Part shown: one piece after another, positions 1 to 9,022 of the stretch
How positions within the stretch are numbered: position 1 is the stretch's first letter
Layout: the number at the start of each line of letters is the position of its first letter
Position numbers and translations under genes: made by a program
Notes under the pieces: generated by a model
What the model was told of the DNA's origin: nothing
The model's database searches: none
The model's input: only the letters and a program-made list of their open reading frames with translations
Assembly: GCA_965218765.1 (NCBI GenBank)
Contig: CBDCLU010000002.1
Location: 1,922,001 to 1,986,000, forward strand
DNA length: 64,000 nt
Reading direction: 5' to 3'
From: JBBPYC01 sp965218765
GTDB taxonomy: Bacteria > Pseudomonadota > Gammaproteobacteria > Burkholderiales > Burkholderiaceae_C

Positions 1-1011
1 GAGGGCTGGGTCGGGTTGACATTGCCGAAGTCGGCCGGTGGCGCCAGCATGGACGCGTTCAGCCGCTACGTGCTGGTCGAGGAAATGCTGAGCGCCGGCG
101 CGCCGGTGTCGGCGCACTGGATCGCGGACCGGCAAAGCGGCCCGCTGATATGGAAGTTCGGCAGCGAGCGACAGCAGGCAAAGTACCTGCCGCGCATCTG
201 CAGCGCCGAAGCCTTTTTTTGCATCGGCATGAGCGAACCGCAGGCCGGCTCCGACTTGGCCAGCGTGCGTACCCGCGCGAGCCGCTCGCCCGATGGCCGT
301 GGCTGGCGCTTGAATGGCCAGAAGGTCTGGACCACCAACGCACACCGCTCGCACTACATGATCGCGCTGGTGCGGACCTCCGGCGCGCCGGAAGATCGGC
401 AGCAGGGGCTGTCGCAGTTCATCGTCGACCTGACGCTGCCGGGCATCAGCGTGCGTTCCATCGAGGATCTGACCGGCGACGCGCACTTCAACGAGGTGTT
501 CTTCGATGATGTGCAGCTGGGCGACGATGCATTGATCGGCGAGGAAGGTGCAGGCTGGAAGCAGGTGAACGCGGAGCTTGCATTCGAGCGCAGCGGCCCG
601 GAGCGCATTTACTCGAGCATCGTGCTGTTCGATGCATGGCTGGCGTACCTGCGTGTCCGGCGAACCGCCGGCACTGCGCCGACGGCGACGGAAACGGCCC
701 TCGCGGGTCGCATCGCATGTGAGCTTGCGGTGCTGCGCTCGCTGTCGATCTCGCTGACCGCGCAGCTCGCGGCCGGCCACGGCCCGCTGGTGGAAGCGGC
801 GCTCGTGAAAGACCTCGGCACGCAGTTCGAGCAGGACATTCCGGCCTGGCTGGCCGACGCGCTCGGCAGCGCGGACAACTTGCCCCTGGCGGCCGATGAG
901 CTGCTGCGCACACTGGCTTACGTGAGCCAGATCGCGCCCACCTACTCGCTGCGCGGCGGCACCCGCGAAATCCTGCGCGGGATGATCGCGCGCGGCCTTG
1001 GTCTGCGCTGA
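1..1011 (+). CDS. Acyl-CoA dehydrogenase, 5' end cut by window edge
   Basis: The reading frame is open from the first base, and the opening residues (EGWVGLTLPKSAGG) match the N-terminal domain of acyl-CoA dehydrogenases, so the start codon lies before the window. The flavin/substrate motif SEPQAGSD is near residue 78. The C-terminus (SLRGGTREILRGMIARGLGLR) is the family's terminal helix, but the position that in many members reads Y-E-G-T is R-G-G-T. The usual R-x-Q-F-G FAD/dimer motif of the C-terminal domain is not visible here, while the next gene has it. It should oxidise an acyl-CoA thioester to the enoyl-CoA with electrons passed to ETF. It probably acts with its neighbour as a heteromer (inference). 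Confidence 0.9.
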   Translation, partial: EGWVGLTLPKSAGGASMDAFSRYVLVEEMLSAGAPVSAHWIADRQSGPLIWKFGSERQQAKYLPRICSAEAFFCIGMSEPQAGSDLASVRTRASRSPDGRGWRLNGQKVWTTNAHRSHYMIALVRTSGAPEDRQQGLSQFIVDLTLPGISVRSIEDLTGDAHFNEVFFDDVQLGDDALIGEEGAGWKQVNAELAFERSGPERIYSSIVLFDAWLAYLRVRRTAGTAPTATETALAGRIACELAVLRSLSISLTAQLAAGHGPLVEAALVKDLGTQFEQDIPAWLADALGSADNLPLAADELLRTLAYVSQIAPTYSLRGGTREILRGMIARGLGLR

Positions 1012-1031
1012 AGCTGGAGGTCGTTGCTGCC

Positions 1032-2057
1032 ATGAATGACCTGCTGGCCGATTCGGCCGACAAACTGTTTGCGCGCATCGCCACGCCTGCGGCGGTGCTG
1101 GCGATCGAGCGCGGCGGTGATGCATCGATGCTCTGGCAGCCGATTGTCGATGCCGGGTTCTGTGATGCGCTGATGCCGGCAGACGCGGGCGGCGCGGGCT
1201 TGTCCTTGCACGAGGCATTTCCGCTGTTGCTGGCGGCCGGCCGGCATGCGTTGCCGCTGCCGCTGGCAGCGACCTGCTGGGCGCGTGCCTTGGTGGCCGC
1301 GCGCGGCATCGATGCGCCGGCCGGGCCGATCGCGCTGGCTGCCGCCCCGCTGGTCGAAGCGGCGGGTGCCTACAGGGCCCGCGCGGTGCCGTTCGGCCGC
1401 GTTGCGGACTGGGTGGTGGTGCAGCGCGGCGAAGAGACGACCTGGCTGTTGCCGACGGCCGCCGCGGTGAGGCACGACATCGGCGTGCACGGCAGCCTGC
1501 AGGCGCATCTGATCTGGTCCGCATGGCCGGGCGAGGCAGCAATCGAGCTGGGCGACGCGCTGCCTTGGATGCAAACGGGCGCGGTGCTGTGGGCCGCGCT
1601 GCTCGCAGGCGCCACAGCCAAGGTGCTCGGCCTGACGGTGGCTTATGCGAACGAGCGGGTCCAGTTCGGCCGCTCGATCGGCAAGTTCCAGGCGCTGCAG
1701 CAGAACATCAGCGAGATCGCCGAGCTTGCACAAGCCGCGATGCTGGCCGCCGAAATGGGCGCGCAGGCCGGACTGCCGCAACGCGGCTTCAGCAACCTGC
1801 ATGCCGCCGTGGCCAAGGCACGCGCGAGCGCCGCGGTGCCGCACGTGACGGCGGTCGCGCATGCGGTGCATGGCGCGATGGGCATCACGGCCGAGTACCC
1901 GCTGCATCTGTGGACGCGCCGGCTGCACGAATGGCGGCTCGACTTCGGCGCCGAGACGTTCTGGCACCGCCGCATCGGTGCTGCGTTGCTGGATCGGCCC
2001 GACGGCGGCGGCGCGCTCGACTTCGTGCTCGATGCGCTGGCGCCCATGGCGGCCTGA
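1032..2057 (+). CDS. Acyl-CoA dehydrogenase-like protein, second subunit (341 aa)
   Basis: This gene starts 20 bp after the preceding dehydrogenase, so the two are probably co-transcribed. The protein is short for the family (341 aa) and diverges strongly in its first 160 residues. No SEPxAGSD motif is visible in its middle domain. The C-terminal helical domain is well kept, with RVQFGRSIGKFQALQ (the FAD-contacting R-x-QFG...Q segment) and AVHGAMGITAEYPLHLW. The motifs missing from one protein are present in the other. That is the pattern known for alpha2-beta2 acyl-CoA dehydrogenases such as ChsE4-ChsE5 in steroid degraders, where one composite active site is shared. The heteromer is inferred and the substrate cannot be named. 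Confidence 0.85.
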   Translation: MNDLLADSADKLFARIATPAAVLAIERGGDASMLWQPIVDAGFCDALMPADAGGAGLSLHEAFPLLLAAGRHALPLPLAATCWARALVAARGIDAPAGPIALAAAPLVEAAGAYRARAVPFGRVADWVVVQRGEETTWLLPTAAAVRHDIGVHGSLQAHLIWSAWPGEAAIELGDALPWMQTGAVLWAALLAGATAKVLGLTVAYANERVQFGRSIGKFQALQQNISEIAELAQAAMLAAEMGAQAGLPQRGFSNLHAAVAKARASAAVPHVTAVAHAVHGAMGITAEYPLHLWTRRLHEWRLDFGAETFWHRRIGAALLDRPDGGGALDFVLDALAPMAA

Positions 2058-2090
2058 CCCGAAGCTGCTTTTTGAGAGACCTGATCCACC

Positions 2091-2888
2091 ATGAGCGAAT
2101 TCCTGTTGTACGAACAAGCCGGCCCGATCGTCACGCTGACGATGAACCAGCCCGCAGTACGCAACGCGTTGACCGGCAACAGCGCGGTCGATGAGTTCAC
2201 GGCCGCGTGCGTGCGCATCGGCGCCGACCTGTCGGTGCGCGCGGTGATCCTGACGGGAGCAGGCACCGTGTTCTCCTCCGGCGGCAACGTGAAGGACATG
2301 CGCAGGTTCTGCGACGACGCGATGAGCCCGGCTGCGATCCGCCAGTGGTATCTGCTCGGCATCCAGCGGCTCACGCAGGCGGTCTATGAACTCGAAGTGC
2401 CGACCATTGCGGCCGTGAACGGCGCGGCTGTGGGCGCAGGATGTGACCTGGCCTGCATGTGCGACCTGCGCATCGCGTCCGAATCGGCCAGTTTTGCAGA
2501 GAGTTTCATCCGAGTCGGCCTGATCCCGGGCGACGGCGGTGCCTGGCTGCTGCCACGGGCGGTCGGCATGGCAAAGGCGATGGAGATGGCGTTCACCGGC
2601 GATCCGGTGCCGGCCGAGGAAGCGTTGCGTTGCGGGCTGGTATCGCGCGTGGTCGCACCCGACCACCTGCTGCCCACCGCGCAGCAACTCGCGCGGCGCA
2701 TCGCGCGCAACCCCGGTAACGTGCTGCGCATGACCAAGCGCCTGATGCGCGAAGGCCAGCACATGCGCATCGAATCGCTGCTGCAGATGTCAGCCGGGCT
2801 GCAGGTGATCGCGCACAAGAGCCCGCAGCACCTGGAAGCGATCAATGCTTTCGTCGAGAAGCGCGAGCCTGACTTCAAGGATGACTGA
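2091..2888 (+). CDS. Enoyl-CoA hydratase/isomerase family protein
   Basis: The 265-aa protein has the full crotonase fold signature: the N-terminal substrate strand with NQPAVRNALTG, the oxyanion-hole segments SSGGNVKDM and AAVNGAAVGAGCDLACMCDLRIAS, and the catalytic-loop region FAESFIRVGLIPGDGG. It would hydrate the enoyl-CoA made by the two upstream dehydrogenase subunits. Its stop codon overlaps the start of the next gene (ATGACTGA arrangement), indicating translational coupling. The family also includes isomerases and hydrolases, so the exact reaction is open, but CoA-thioester chemistry is secure. Confidence 0.93.
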   Translation: MSEFLLYEQAGPIVTLTMNQPAVRNALTGNSAVDEFTAACVRIGADLSVRAVILTGAGTVFSSGGNVKDMRRFCDDAMSPAAIRQWYLLGIQRLTQAVYELEVPTIAAVNGAAVGAGCDLACMCDLRIASESASFAESFIRVGLIPGDGGAWLLPRAVGMAKAMEMAFTGDPVPAEEALRCGLVSRVVAPDHLLPTAQQLARRIARNPGNVLRMTKRLMREGQHMRIESLLQMSAGLQVIAHKSPQHLEAINAFVEKREPDFKDD

Positions 2889-4113
2889 ACCTGCCGCCCG
2901 CGCGCCCGCTGGCGGCGCGTTGCAAGGCCTGCGCGTGGTCGATCTGACCACGGTGCTGATGGGTCCGTACGCGACGCAGTTGCTAGCCGACATGGGCGCC
3001 GACGTGATCAAGGTAGAGCCGCCTGCGGGCGACACCGTGCGCGGCATCGGACCGATGCGCCACCCGGGCATGGGCTCGATCTTCCTGCACGCGAACCGCA
3101 ACAAGCGCAGCCTCGTGCTGGACCTCAAGAAAGCGGATGGGCTGGCGGCCTTCCATCGGCTGGCCGAACGCGCCGACGTTGTGGCCTACAACATCCGGCC
3201 GCAGGCGATGCAGCGGCTGGGCATCCATTACGACCGGCTGCACGCGTCGAATCCGCGCCTGATCTACGCAGGGCTGTACGGCTACGGCGAAGCCGGCCCC
3301 TATGCGGGCAAGCCCGCCTATGACGACCTGATCCAGGGCGCCGCCGCAGTGCCCAGCGTCATGAGCCGCGCATCAGGCAGCGAGCCGCGTTACGTGCCGT
3401 TGACCTTGGCCGACCGCACCGTCGGGCTGATGGCCGCGAACGCGATTCTTGCCGCGGTGGTTGCCCGCTCACGTACCGGCCGCGGCCAGCAGGTCGAAGT
3501 CCCGATGTTCGAGACGATGGCGCAGTACGTCCTGTCGGACCACATGGCGGGCGAAACCTTCGTGCCGGCGCTCGGATCCAGCGGCTACCCGCGCCTGCTG
3601 GTCACCGAGCGGCGGCCGTACCGGACGTCAGACGGCTATCTGTGCGTGCTGATCTACAGCGACCGGCAGTGGCAGGCGTTCCTGCGTCTGATCGGGCACG
3701 AGCGGCTGTTCACTGAAGACCCGCGGCTGGCGACGATCGATGCGCGCACCCGGCACATCAACGACCTGTACGCGCTGGTCGCACAGCACCTGGCCACGCG
3801 CTCGACAGCCGAGTGGCAGGCACTGCTCGAAGCCAGCGACATCCCGTGCATGCCGTTGCACGACCTGGACAGCCTGCTTGACGACCCACACCTGCTGGCC
3901 ACCGGCATGCTCGGCACGACCGTGCATCCGAGCGAAGGACAGGTGCGCGAGCTGGGCGTGCCGGTCAGGCTGTCCGACACACCAGCCGCGCAGCAGCAGC
4001 AACCGGCGCCACGGCTGGGCCAGCACAGCCGCGAACTGCTGCGCGAAGCCGGTTACGACGAGGCGCAGATCGCCGCGATGCAGGCCAGCGGCGCCACCTG
4101 GTGCGAGCGCTGA
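2881..4113 (+). CDS. CaiB/BaiF (family III) CoA-transferase
   Basis: This 410-aa protein transfers CoA between acyl groups, most likely activating or recycling the acid degraded by the upstream enzymes. The N-terminus reads GLRVVDLTTVLMGPYATQ followed by LADMGADVIKVEPPAGD, the classical family III opening. NKRSLVLDLKKADG and the region around YDDLIQG, where the family carries its catalytic aspartate, are also present. I chose the ATG inside the preceding gene's stop region because it matches the family N-terminus, while the upstream in-frame start would add a meaningless extension. It is the last gene of the four-gene plus-strand module and meets the liv operon convergently 14 bp on. Confidence 0.92.
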   Translation: MTEPAARAPAGGALQGLRVVDLTTVLMGPYATQLLADMGADVIKVEPPAGDTVRGIGPMRHPGMGSIFLHANRNKRSLVLDLKKADGLAAFHRLAERADVVAYNIRPQAMQRLGIHYDRLHASNPRLIYAGLYGYGEAGPYAGKPAYDDLIQGAAAVPSVMSRASGSEPRYVPLTLADRTVGLMAANAILAAVVARSRTGRGQQVEVPMFETMAQYVLSDHMAGETFVPALGSSGYPRLLVTERRPYRTSDGYLCVLIYSDRQWQAFLRLIGHERLFTEDPRLATIDARTRHINDLYALVAQHLATRSTAEWQALLEASDIPCMPLHDLDSLLDDPHLLATGMLGTTVHPSEGQVRELGVPVRLSDTPAAQQQQPAPRLGQHSRELLREAGYDEAQIAAMQASGATWCER

Positions 4114-4127
4114 TACAAGTCCGCCGG

Positions 4128-4835
4128 TCAGCCGACCCCGAGATACGCCTGCCGGATGTAGTCGTCCGCACCCAGTTCCGCGCTGGTGCCAACGCGACCC
4201 ACATGGCCATGTTCGAGCACATAGACCCGGTCGGCAATGCGCAGCGCGGACAGCGCGTCCTGCTCAGCCATCAGGATCGCCGTGCCGGCTTTGTTCACGC
4301 GCTTGATCGCATCGAAGATTTCCATCTTGAGCCGGTGCGCAATGCCGACGGACGGCTCGTCGAGCAACAGCAACGAGGGCTTGCCCATCAGCGCCCGGCC
4401 GATCGCGACCATCTGCTGCTGGCCGCCGGACAGGGTGCTGACGATCTGCGGCGCGCGTTCTTGCAGAATCGGGAACAGCTCGTACACACGCTTCAAGTCG
4501 GCCTGCACTTCAGCAGCATCACGCCGCAGATAGGCGCCGAGCATCAGGTTCTTCAGCACCGTCAATTCCGGGAACAGCCGCCGGCCTTCCGGGCAGTGGC
4601 AGATGCCTTTGCCGACCACGCCGTGCGCAGGCAGCGCCTGCAATGACTCGCCGTTGAATCGAAGCGTGCCGGTCGACGGCTGCGCGCGTGAGATCGCCTT
4701 GAGCAGCGTGCTCTTGCCCGCGCCGTTCGGCCCCAGCACGGCGATGAACTCGCCGGGTGCGATGTGCAGGCTCACGTCTTCCAGCGCGACCGCCTTGCCG
4801 TAGCTGACCGACAGGTTGCGCAGCTCAAGCAGCAT
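4128..4835 (-). CDS. livF: ABC transporter ATP-binding protein, LivF type
   Basis: The 235-aa ATPase has Walker A GPNGAGKST near residue 35, the ABC signature LSGGQQQM and Walker B LLLLDEPSVG, then the short C-terminal region typical of LivF (HAAT family). It is the last gene of the minus-strand order livK-H-M-G-F and overlaps livG by 11 bp. With LivG it powers import through the LivH/LivM channel. Given the neighbouring acyl-CoA genes, the substrate may be a carboxylic or aromatic acid or amide rather than leucine. The family is known for such shifts, but this is inference. Confidence 0.93.
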   Translation of the reverse strand: MLLELRNLSVSYGKAVALEDVSLHIAPGEFIAVLGPNGAGKSTLLKAISRAQPSTGTLRFNGESLQALPAHGVVGKGICHCPEGRRLFPELTVLKNLMLGAYLRRDAAEVQADLKRVYELFPILQERAPQIVSTLSGGQQQMVAIGRALMGKPSLLLLDEPSVGIAHRLKMEIFDAIKRVNKAGTAILMAEQDALSALRIADRVYVLEHGHVGRVGTSAELGADDYIRQAYLGVG

Positions 4836-5613
4836 GGTCGGCCGCGGCTCCGGTGATTGAGCCCGTCAGCGCCACGTCGTCCTCGTTGCCACGGCCGATG
4901 TACGCCTCGATCACCGCTGGATGCTGCACGATCTCGTCAGGCGCGCCGCGCGCGATCACTTCGCCGAAGTCGAGCGCGATCACGCGGCCGACCAGGCGCA
5001 TGAACTCCTTCAACTTGTGCTCGATCAGCACGATGGTCAGGCCTTCTTCCCGGTGCACTTCGCGCAGCAGCACCGACAGATCGTCGATCTCGCCGCTGCC
5101 GAGGCCTGCGAACGGCTCGTCGAGCAGCAGCAGCGCCGGTCTGGCAGCCAGCGCGCGCGCGATTTCCAGGCGGCGCTGGTCGCCGTACGACAGCACTTCG
5201 ACCGGGGTCTGCTCCTTCGCTGCAAGGCCGACCCGGCGCAACAGCGTCGCGGCCTGCGCTTCCAGGTTCGAACGGCCCGCACGCCGTGTGCCGAGCGCGC
5301 CGACGATCACGTTTTCCAGCACGCTCATGCCGACGAACGGCCGGCACAGCTGGAACGTGCGCGAGATGCCGAGCGCGGCCACCTTGTATGGCGCAAGCCC
5401 GAGGATCGAGCGCCCTTCAAAAGCGATTTTCCCGCCCGCATCGGGTGGGATGAAGCCGGTCAGCAGGTTGTACAACGTGGTCTTGCCGGCGCCATTCGGC
5501 CCCAGCACGCCGATGAACTCACCAGGCGCGATCGAGAACGAAACGTTCTTCACCGCATGCAGGCCGCCGAAATGCTTGTTCAGATTGGCAACCTCAAGCA
5601 GCGGCGCAGTCAT
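4825..5613 (-). CDS. livG: ABC transporter ATP-binding protein, LivG type
   Basis: The 262-aa ATPase begins MTAPLLEVANLNKHFGG. Walker A is GPNGAGKTT, the signature region reads LSYGDQRRLEIARAL and Walker B is LLLLDEPFAGL. The extended C-terminus with an IEHKLKEFMRL-type segment and VIEAYIGRG is characteristic of LivG. The start is the ATG that overlaps the livM stop codon by 4 bp. Longer in-frame starts run back through livM and are rejected. LivG is the partner ATPase of LivF in the same importer. Confidence 0.93.
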   Translation of the reverse strand: MTAPLLEVANLNKHFGGLHAVKNVSFSIAPGEFIGVLGPNGAGKTTLYNLLTGFIPPDAGGKIAFEGRSILGLAPYKVAALGISRTFQLCRPFVGMSVLENVIVGALGTRRAGRSNLEAQAATLLRRVGLAAKEQTPVEVLSYGDQRRLEIARALAARPALLLLDEPFAGLGSGEIDDLSVLLREVHREEGLTIVLIEHKLKEFMRLVGRVIALDFGEVIARGAPDEIVQHPAVIEAYIGRGNEDDVALTGSITGAAADHAA

Positions 5614-6605
5614 CGGCGGACTTCCCCGATCACCGGTTTGCGGTCCTGCTGCAGCTTGACCGATGCCGTCCGTGCGCGACCGGTGCCGCTGATGCGCCGC
5701 CAGATCGGTGCGACCAGACCGTTCGGCAGGAAGAACAGGATCAGGATCAACGTGCAGCTGTAGATCATGAGGCGCCACTCGCCGAAGTCGCGCAGCAGCT
5801 CGGTCAGCAGGATCAATAGGATCGCACCGCCCACGGGGCCGTACACGGTGCCCATGCCGCCTACATATACCATCGTGATGATCGTGATCGAGGTGACCAC
5901 CGCAAACAGCTGCGGGCTGACCTGCAACTGATAGTGCGCATACATCGCGCCGCCCAGGCCCGCCAGCGCACCGCTGATCACGAGCGACGCGATCTTGTAG
6001 AACGTGACGTTGATGCCGGCGGCCTGACAGGTCGCTTCGTCACCGCGGATCGCGCGCAGGATCAGGCCCCAGTTCGAGTGCGCCAGCATGAGCAAGCCGG
6101 CTGTGATCAGCACCAGCATCGCCAATGCGAAGTAATAGAACCCGAGCTGCGAGCGGATCAGCGGCTCCAGGCCGTTGATGCCTTCCTCGCCGCCCGTGTA
6201 CTCCCAGAAGATCAACATCAGCCGCTGCATGATGACAGCGGCCGACAGCATCGCCAGTGCGAAATACGGGCCCTTGAGCCGCAACGTCGGCACGCCCAGC
6301 AGCAGCGCGACCAGCGACGCGGTGATCATCGACGCCGGCAGGCTCCACCAGCCACTCAAGCCGTAGGTCGTGTTCAAAAAGCCTGCCGTGTAAGCGCCTA
6401 CGCCGATGAACAGGCTGTGGCCGAAGTTCTCGCGCCCGGTCAGGCCCGACATGAAGTCCCAGGTCACGGCCCAGATGCCGTAGATCACGCTGACCGTGAG
6501 CACGCCGACCAGATAGCTGCTGCCGAACAGCAGCGGGAGCGCGGCCATCAGCGCGATGAACGCGGCGGCGCCGATGATGTGAACGGCTTTGATCCGGCTT
6601 GCCAT
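5610..6605 (-). CDS. livM: Branched-chain amino acid-type ABC permease, LivM
   Basis: A 331-aa inner-membrane protein with about eight to ten hydrophobic segments. It has the LivM hallmark sequences WDFMSGLTGRENFGHSLFIGVGAYTAG and LGVPTLRLKGPYFALAML, and the EAA-like coupling loop LILRAIRGDEATCQAAGI. The C-terminal tail (WRRISGTGRARTAS) is polar and cytosolic. It sits 9 bp downstream of livH and overlaps livG by 4 bp. It forms the channel with LivH. Confidence 0.92.
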   Translation of the reverse strand: MASRIKAVHIIGAAAFIALMAALPLLFGSSYLVGVLTVSVIYGIWAVTWDFMSGLTGRENFGHSLFIGVGAYTAGFLNTTYGLSGWWSLPASMITASLVALLLGVPTLRLKGPYFALAMLSAAVIMQRLMLIFWEYTGGEEGINGLEPLIRSQLGFYYFALAMLVLITAGLLMLAHSNWGLILRAIRGDEATCQAAGINVTFYKIASLVISGALAGLGGAMYAHYQLQVSPQLFAVVTSITIITMVYVGGMGTVYGPVGGAILLILLTELLRDFGEWRLMIYSCTLILILFFLPNGLVAPIWRRISGTGRARTASVKLQQDRKPVIGEVRR

Positions 6606-6614
6606 GCGCAGCTT

Positions 6615-7472
6615 TTAGAAGGCGGCGCGGCGACCGAAGATGCCGGCCGGCCGGAACACCAGCATCAGCAACGTAGCGAGCACCGAGACGATCTCGGTCC
6701 ACGAGCTCGACACCATGTAGGCCACGATCGTCTCCGCATAGCCGAGCATCAACGCCGCCAGAATGCTGCCCGGAATCGAGCCCAGTCCGCCGACCACGAC
6801 GATCGCGAACGCCTTCACGATCGGCAGCAGCCACATGGTCGGCTGCACGGTCAGGAAGGGCCCGGCCAACACGCCGGCTGCGGCCGCGAACGCCGCCGAG
6901 ATGCCCATCACGATCGCAAAGATGCGGTCGCTCGGGATGCCCATGTACTGCGCGGCTTCCGGGTCCTGCGAAATCGCCAGGATCGCCGAGCCCAGCCGCG
7001 TGTGCTGGATGAACAGCCACAGTGCCGCGATCAGCACCACGCCCACGCCCAGTGCCAGCAGCCGCGCGCCGCCGATCGAGACGCCGCCGATTTCAACCAT
7101 CGTGTCCACGAACGCGGGCACGTTGCGGTATTCGGAGCCGAACGTGAGGAACAGCACCTGTTCGATCACCAGTGCGATGGCCAGCGTGATCATCAGCACC
7201 GCGAGCTGCGATTTCCTGCGCATCGGCCGGATCAGCACGCGCTCGACCGCGATGCCGAACAATGCAACGAACCCGACCGCCAGCAGCGCAGCCGGCAGCA
7301 GCGGCAATCCGAACTGCGACGTGAACAGGTAGGCCCCATACGCACCGAGCGCATAGAAGCTGCCGTGCGCCAGATTCAGAATCCGCGCGACGCCGAAGAT
7401 CAGCGTGAAGCCGACCGCCAGCATTGCGTAGATCGCGCTGCTGACGGCGCCGACGATCAGGATTTCAAGCAC
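6615..7472 (-). CDS. livH: Branched-chain amino acid-type ABC permease, LivH
   Basis: The 285-aa permease shows the LivH opening ILIVGAVSSAIYAMLAVGFTLIFGVARILNLAHGSFYALGAY in pieces, the middle segment FLTVQPTMWLLPIVKAFAIVVVGGLGSIPGSILAAL, and the coupling-loop region AISQDPEAAQYMGIPSDRIFA. It lies 49 bp downstream of the binding-protein gene and 9 bp ahead of livM, in the order normal for HAAT importers. Confidence 0.92.
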   Translation of the reverse strand: MLEILIVGAVSSAIYAMLAVGFTLIFGVARILNLAHGSFYALGAYGAYLFTSQFGLPLLPAALLAVGFVALFGIAVERVLIRPMRRKSQLAVLMITLAIALVIEQVLFLTFGSEYRNVPAFVDTMVEIGGVSIGGARLLALGVGVVLIAALWLFIQHTRLGSAILAISQDPEAAQYMGIPSDRIFAIVMGISAAFAAAAGVLAGPFLTVQPTMWLLPIVKAFAIVVVGGLGSIPGSILAALMLGYAETIVAYMVSSSWTEIVSVLATLLMLVFRPAGIFGRRAAF

Positions 7473-7521
7473 GGCAAGTCAAGATCGCGGTCCTGCGGGC
7501 CTCCCCGACCGGGCACACGCC

Positions 7522-8760
7522 TTACTTCTTGACCCACTCCGGATAGACGAACTCTGCGGTGCGGCGTTCCTTCGGGTAAATCACTTCGCGCTTGCAGCCT
7601 TCGCGCCACTGCGCAAACAGCAGGTTCGGGCCTTTGAAATCGGCCGTACCTGGCTTCACGTCATGCGTTTCATCGAACTCGATCGTGCCGGGAATGCCGA
7701 CATAGCTGGTTTTCTCCAATTCCTTGATCACCTTGTCGGTGTCGGTGCTGCCCGCGCGCTTCACGGCTTCGGCATAGATATAGACCGAGTCGTTGCCACC
7801 GAACGCGGTATAGACCGGGGCTCGGTTGGTGCGCTTCCTGAACGCCTCGAAGAACGGCACGGTCTTGTGCGTAAGCGGCGCATTCACCGCGAAGTTGCCG
7901 GCCATCTCCCCGACCGATTTGCCGTCGATGCGATCGCAGAAGTCGCCATCCATGCTCTTGACATCGATGCCGCCGTAGGGCATCGGAAAGCGCGTGTTGT
8001 ACCACTGCTTGGCGAAGATGTCGCTCGATGCGTGCGAGAGGATCACGATCAGGTATTCGGCGCCCGAGTCCTTGATCTTGGAGAACAGCGGCGAGAAGTC
8101 GGATGTCTGCGCGTCGAAGAATTCGGTCGCGCGCACGTCGGCCCCGGCGCCAGTCGCGCCCTTCTTCAGGATCGGCACCAGATCCTGTACCCACTTCGCG
8201 TTCTCACCGACGATTGCGATCTTGTTCAGGCCCAGGTCGCCCTTGACGAAACCGGAGACGAAGCCGGTCATCTCACGCGCCTGATGGGCTGCGTTGATCG
8301 GGCCGACCCGGAAGATGTACTTGTAGTGCTCGTAGTCGGTCTTGACCTTCGCGTTGGTCGAAGGTGAAGCGGAACCGACGTTCAGGTAGATCGTCTTGGC
8401 CGCTGAAATATGCGGCAGCTGCGCAAGCGTCACGCCGCTCGTGTAGCCGCCGATCAGCACATCGACCTTTTCGTCGCCGGTCAGCTTCTTGATCGCGCTG
8501 ATGCCGGTCTCGGGGTTCTCGGTCTCGTCGGCCACCACCATTTCCAGCGGACGGCCGAGCAAACCGCCCTTGCCGTTGATGTCCTCGATCGCCATCTTGA
8601 CCGCATCCTGCGTGTCGCGCCCGACCTGCAGCTGGATCGCAGTCGGCACGCCGATGCGGATCGGCTTGGCCGAAGGCTGCTGGGCTTGCGCAAGCAGCGG
8701 CGCAGCGGCCATTCCGAGTGCGGCACAGGCGGCACCGGTCATGAGTGTCAAGCGTTTCAT
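7522..8760 (-). CDS. Periplasmic substrate-binding protein of the Liv-type importer
   Basis: The 412-aa precursor begins MKRLTLMTGAACAALGMA followed by a hydrophobic stretch and a cleavage site near AQAQ, a Sec signal peptide. The mature part carries the HAAT binding-protein core: KPIRIGVPTAIQLQVGRDTQDAVKMAIEDINGKGG, DETENPETGISAIKKL and YTAFGGNDSVYIYAEAVKRAGS (seen in segments). The start is fixed by an AGGAG ribosome site 7 bp upstream of the ATG at 8760; longer in-frame starts would hide the signal peptide. It is the first gene of the liv operon and would set its substrate range. The sequence does not tell which ligand binds. Confidence 0.9.
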   Translation of the reverse strand: MKRLTLMTGAACAALGMAAAPLLAQAQQPSAKPIRIGVPTAIQLQVGRDTQDAVKMAIEDINGKGGLLGRPLEMVVADETENPETGISAIKKLTGDEKVDVLIGGYTSGVTLAQLPHISAAKTIYLNVGSASPSTNAKVKTDYEHYKYIFRVGPINAAHQAREMTGFVSGFVKGDLGLNKIAIVGENAKWVQDLVPILKKGATGAGADVRATEFFDAQTSDFSPLFSKIKDSGAEYLIVILSHASSDIFAKQWYNTRFPMPYGGIDVKSMDGDFCDRIDGKSVGEMAGNFAVNAPLTHKTVPFFEAFRKRTNRAPVYTAFGGNDSVYIYAEAVKRAGSTDTDKVIKELEKTSYVGIPGTIEFDETHDVKPGTADFKGPNLLFAQWREGCKREVIYPKERRTAEFVYPEWVKK

Positions 8761-9022
8761 GTCGTCTCCTGATGGTTCTGTGACGCCGCTCGATCCCATG
8801 TTCAATGGTTCAACGAACGGCGCATCTCCCAGTTGAGCAACTTCCCTCGATGATGCATACAAGGACTTACCCGGAGGTCAGCCCGATGGATGGGCCCATT
8901 GCGATTTGCTGCTCGACAACTGTTTCAGGTGCGCTCTCGCATACGGAATGCGACAGGCGAGCGCGCCTTTGCGGTTAGGCTGGTGCTTTCAAATCCATTG
9001 ATTTCAGACAGGGATCGGCATC

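Noticed and set aside
942..2762. A 606-codon minus-strand open frame opposite the acyl-CoA dehydrogenase and hydratase genes
   Set aside because: Its translation is rich in His, Arg and Gln with no family features, typical of the antisense of GC-rich genes. The plus-strand proteins are unmistakable.
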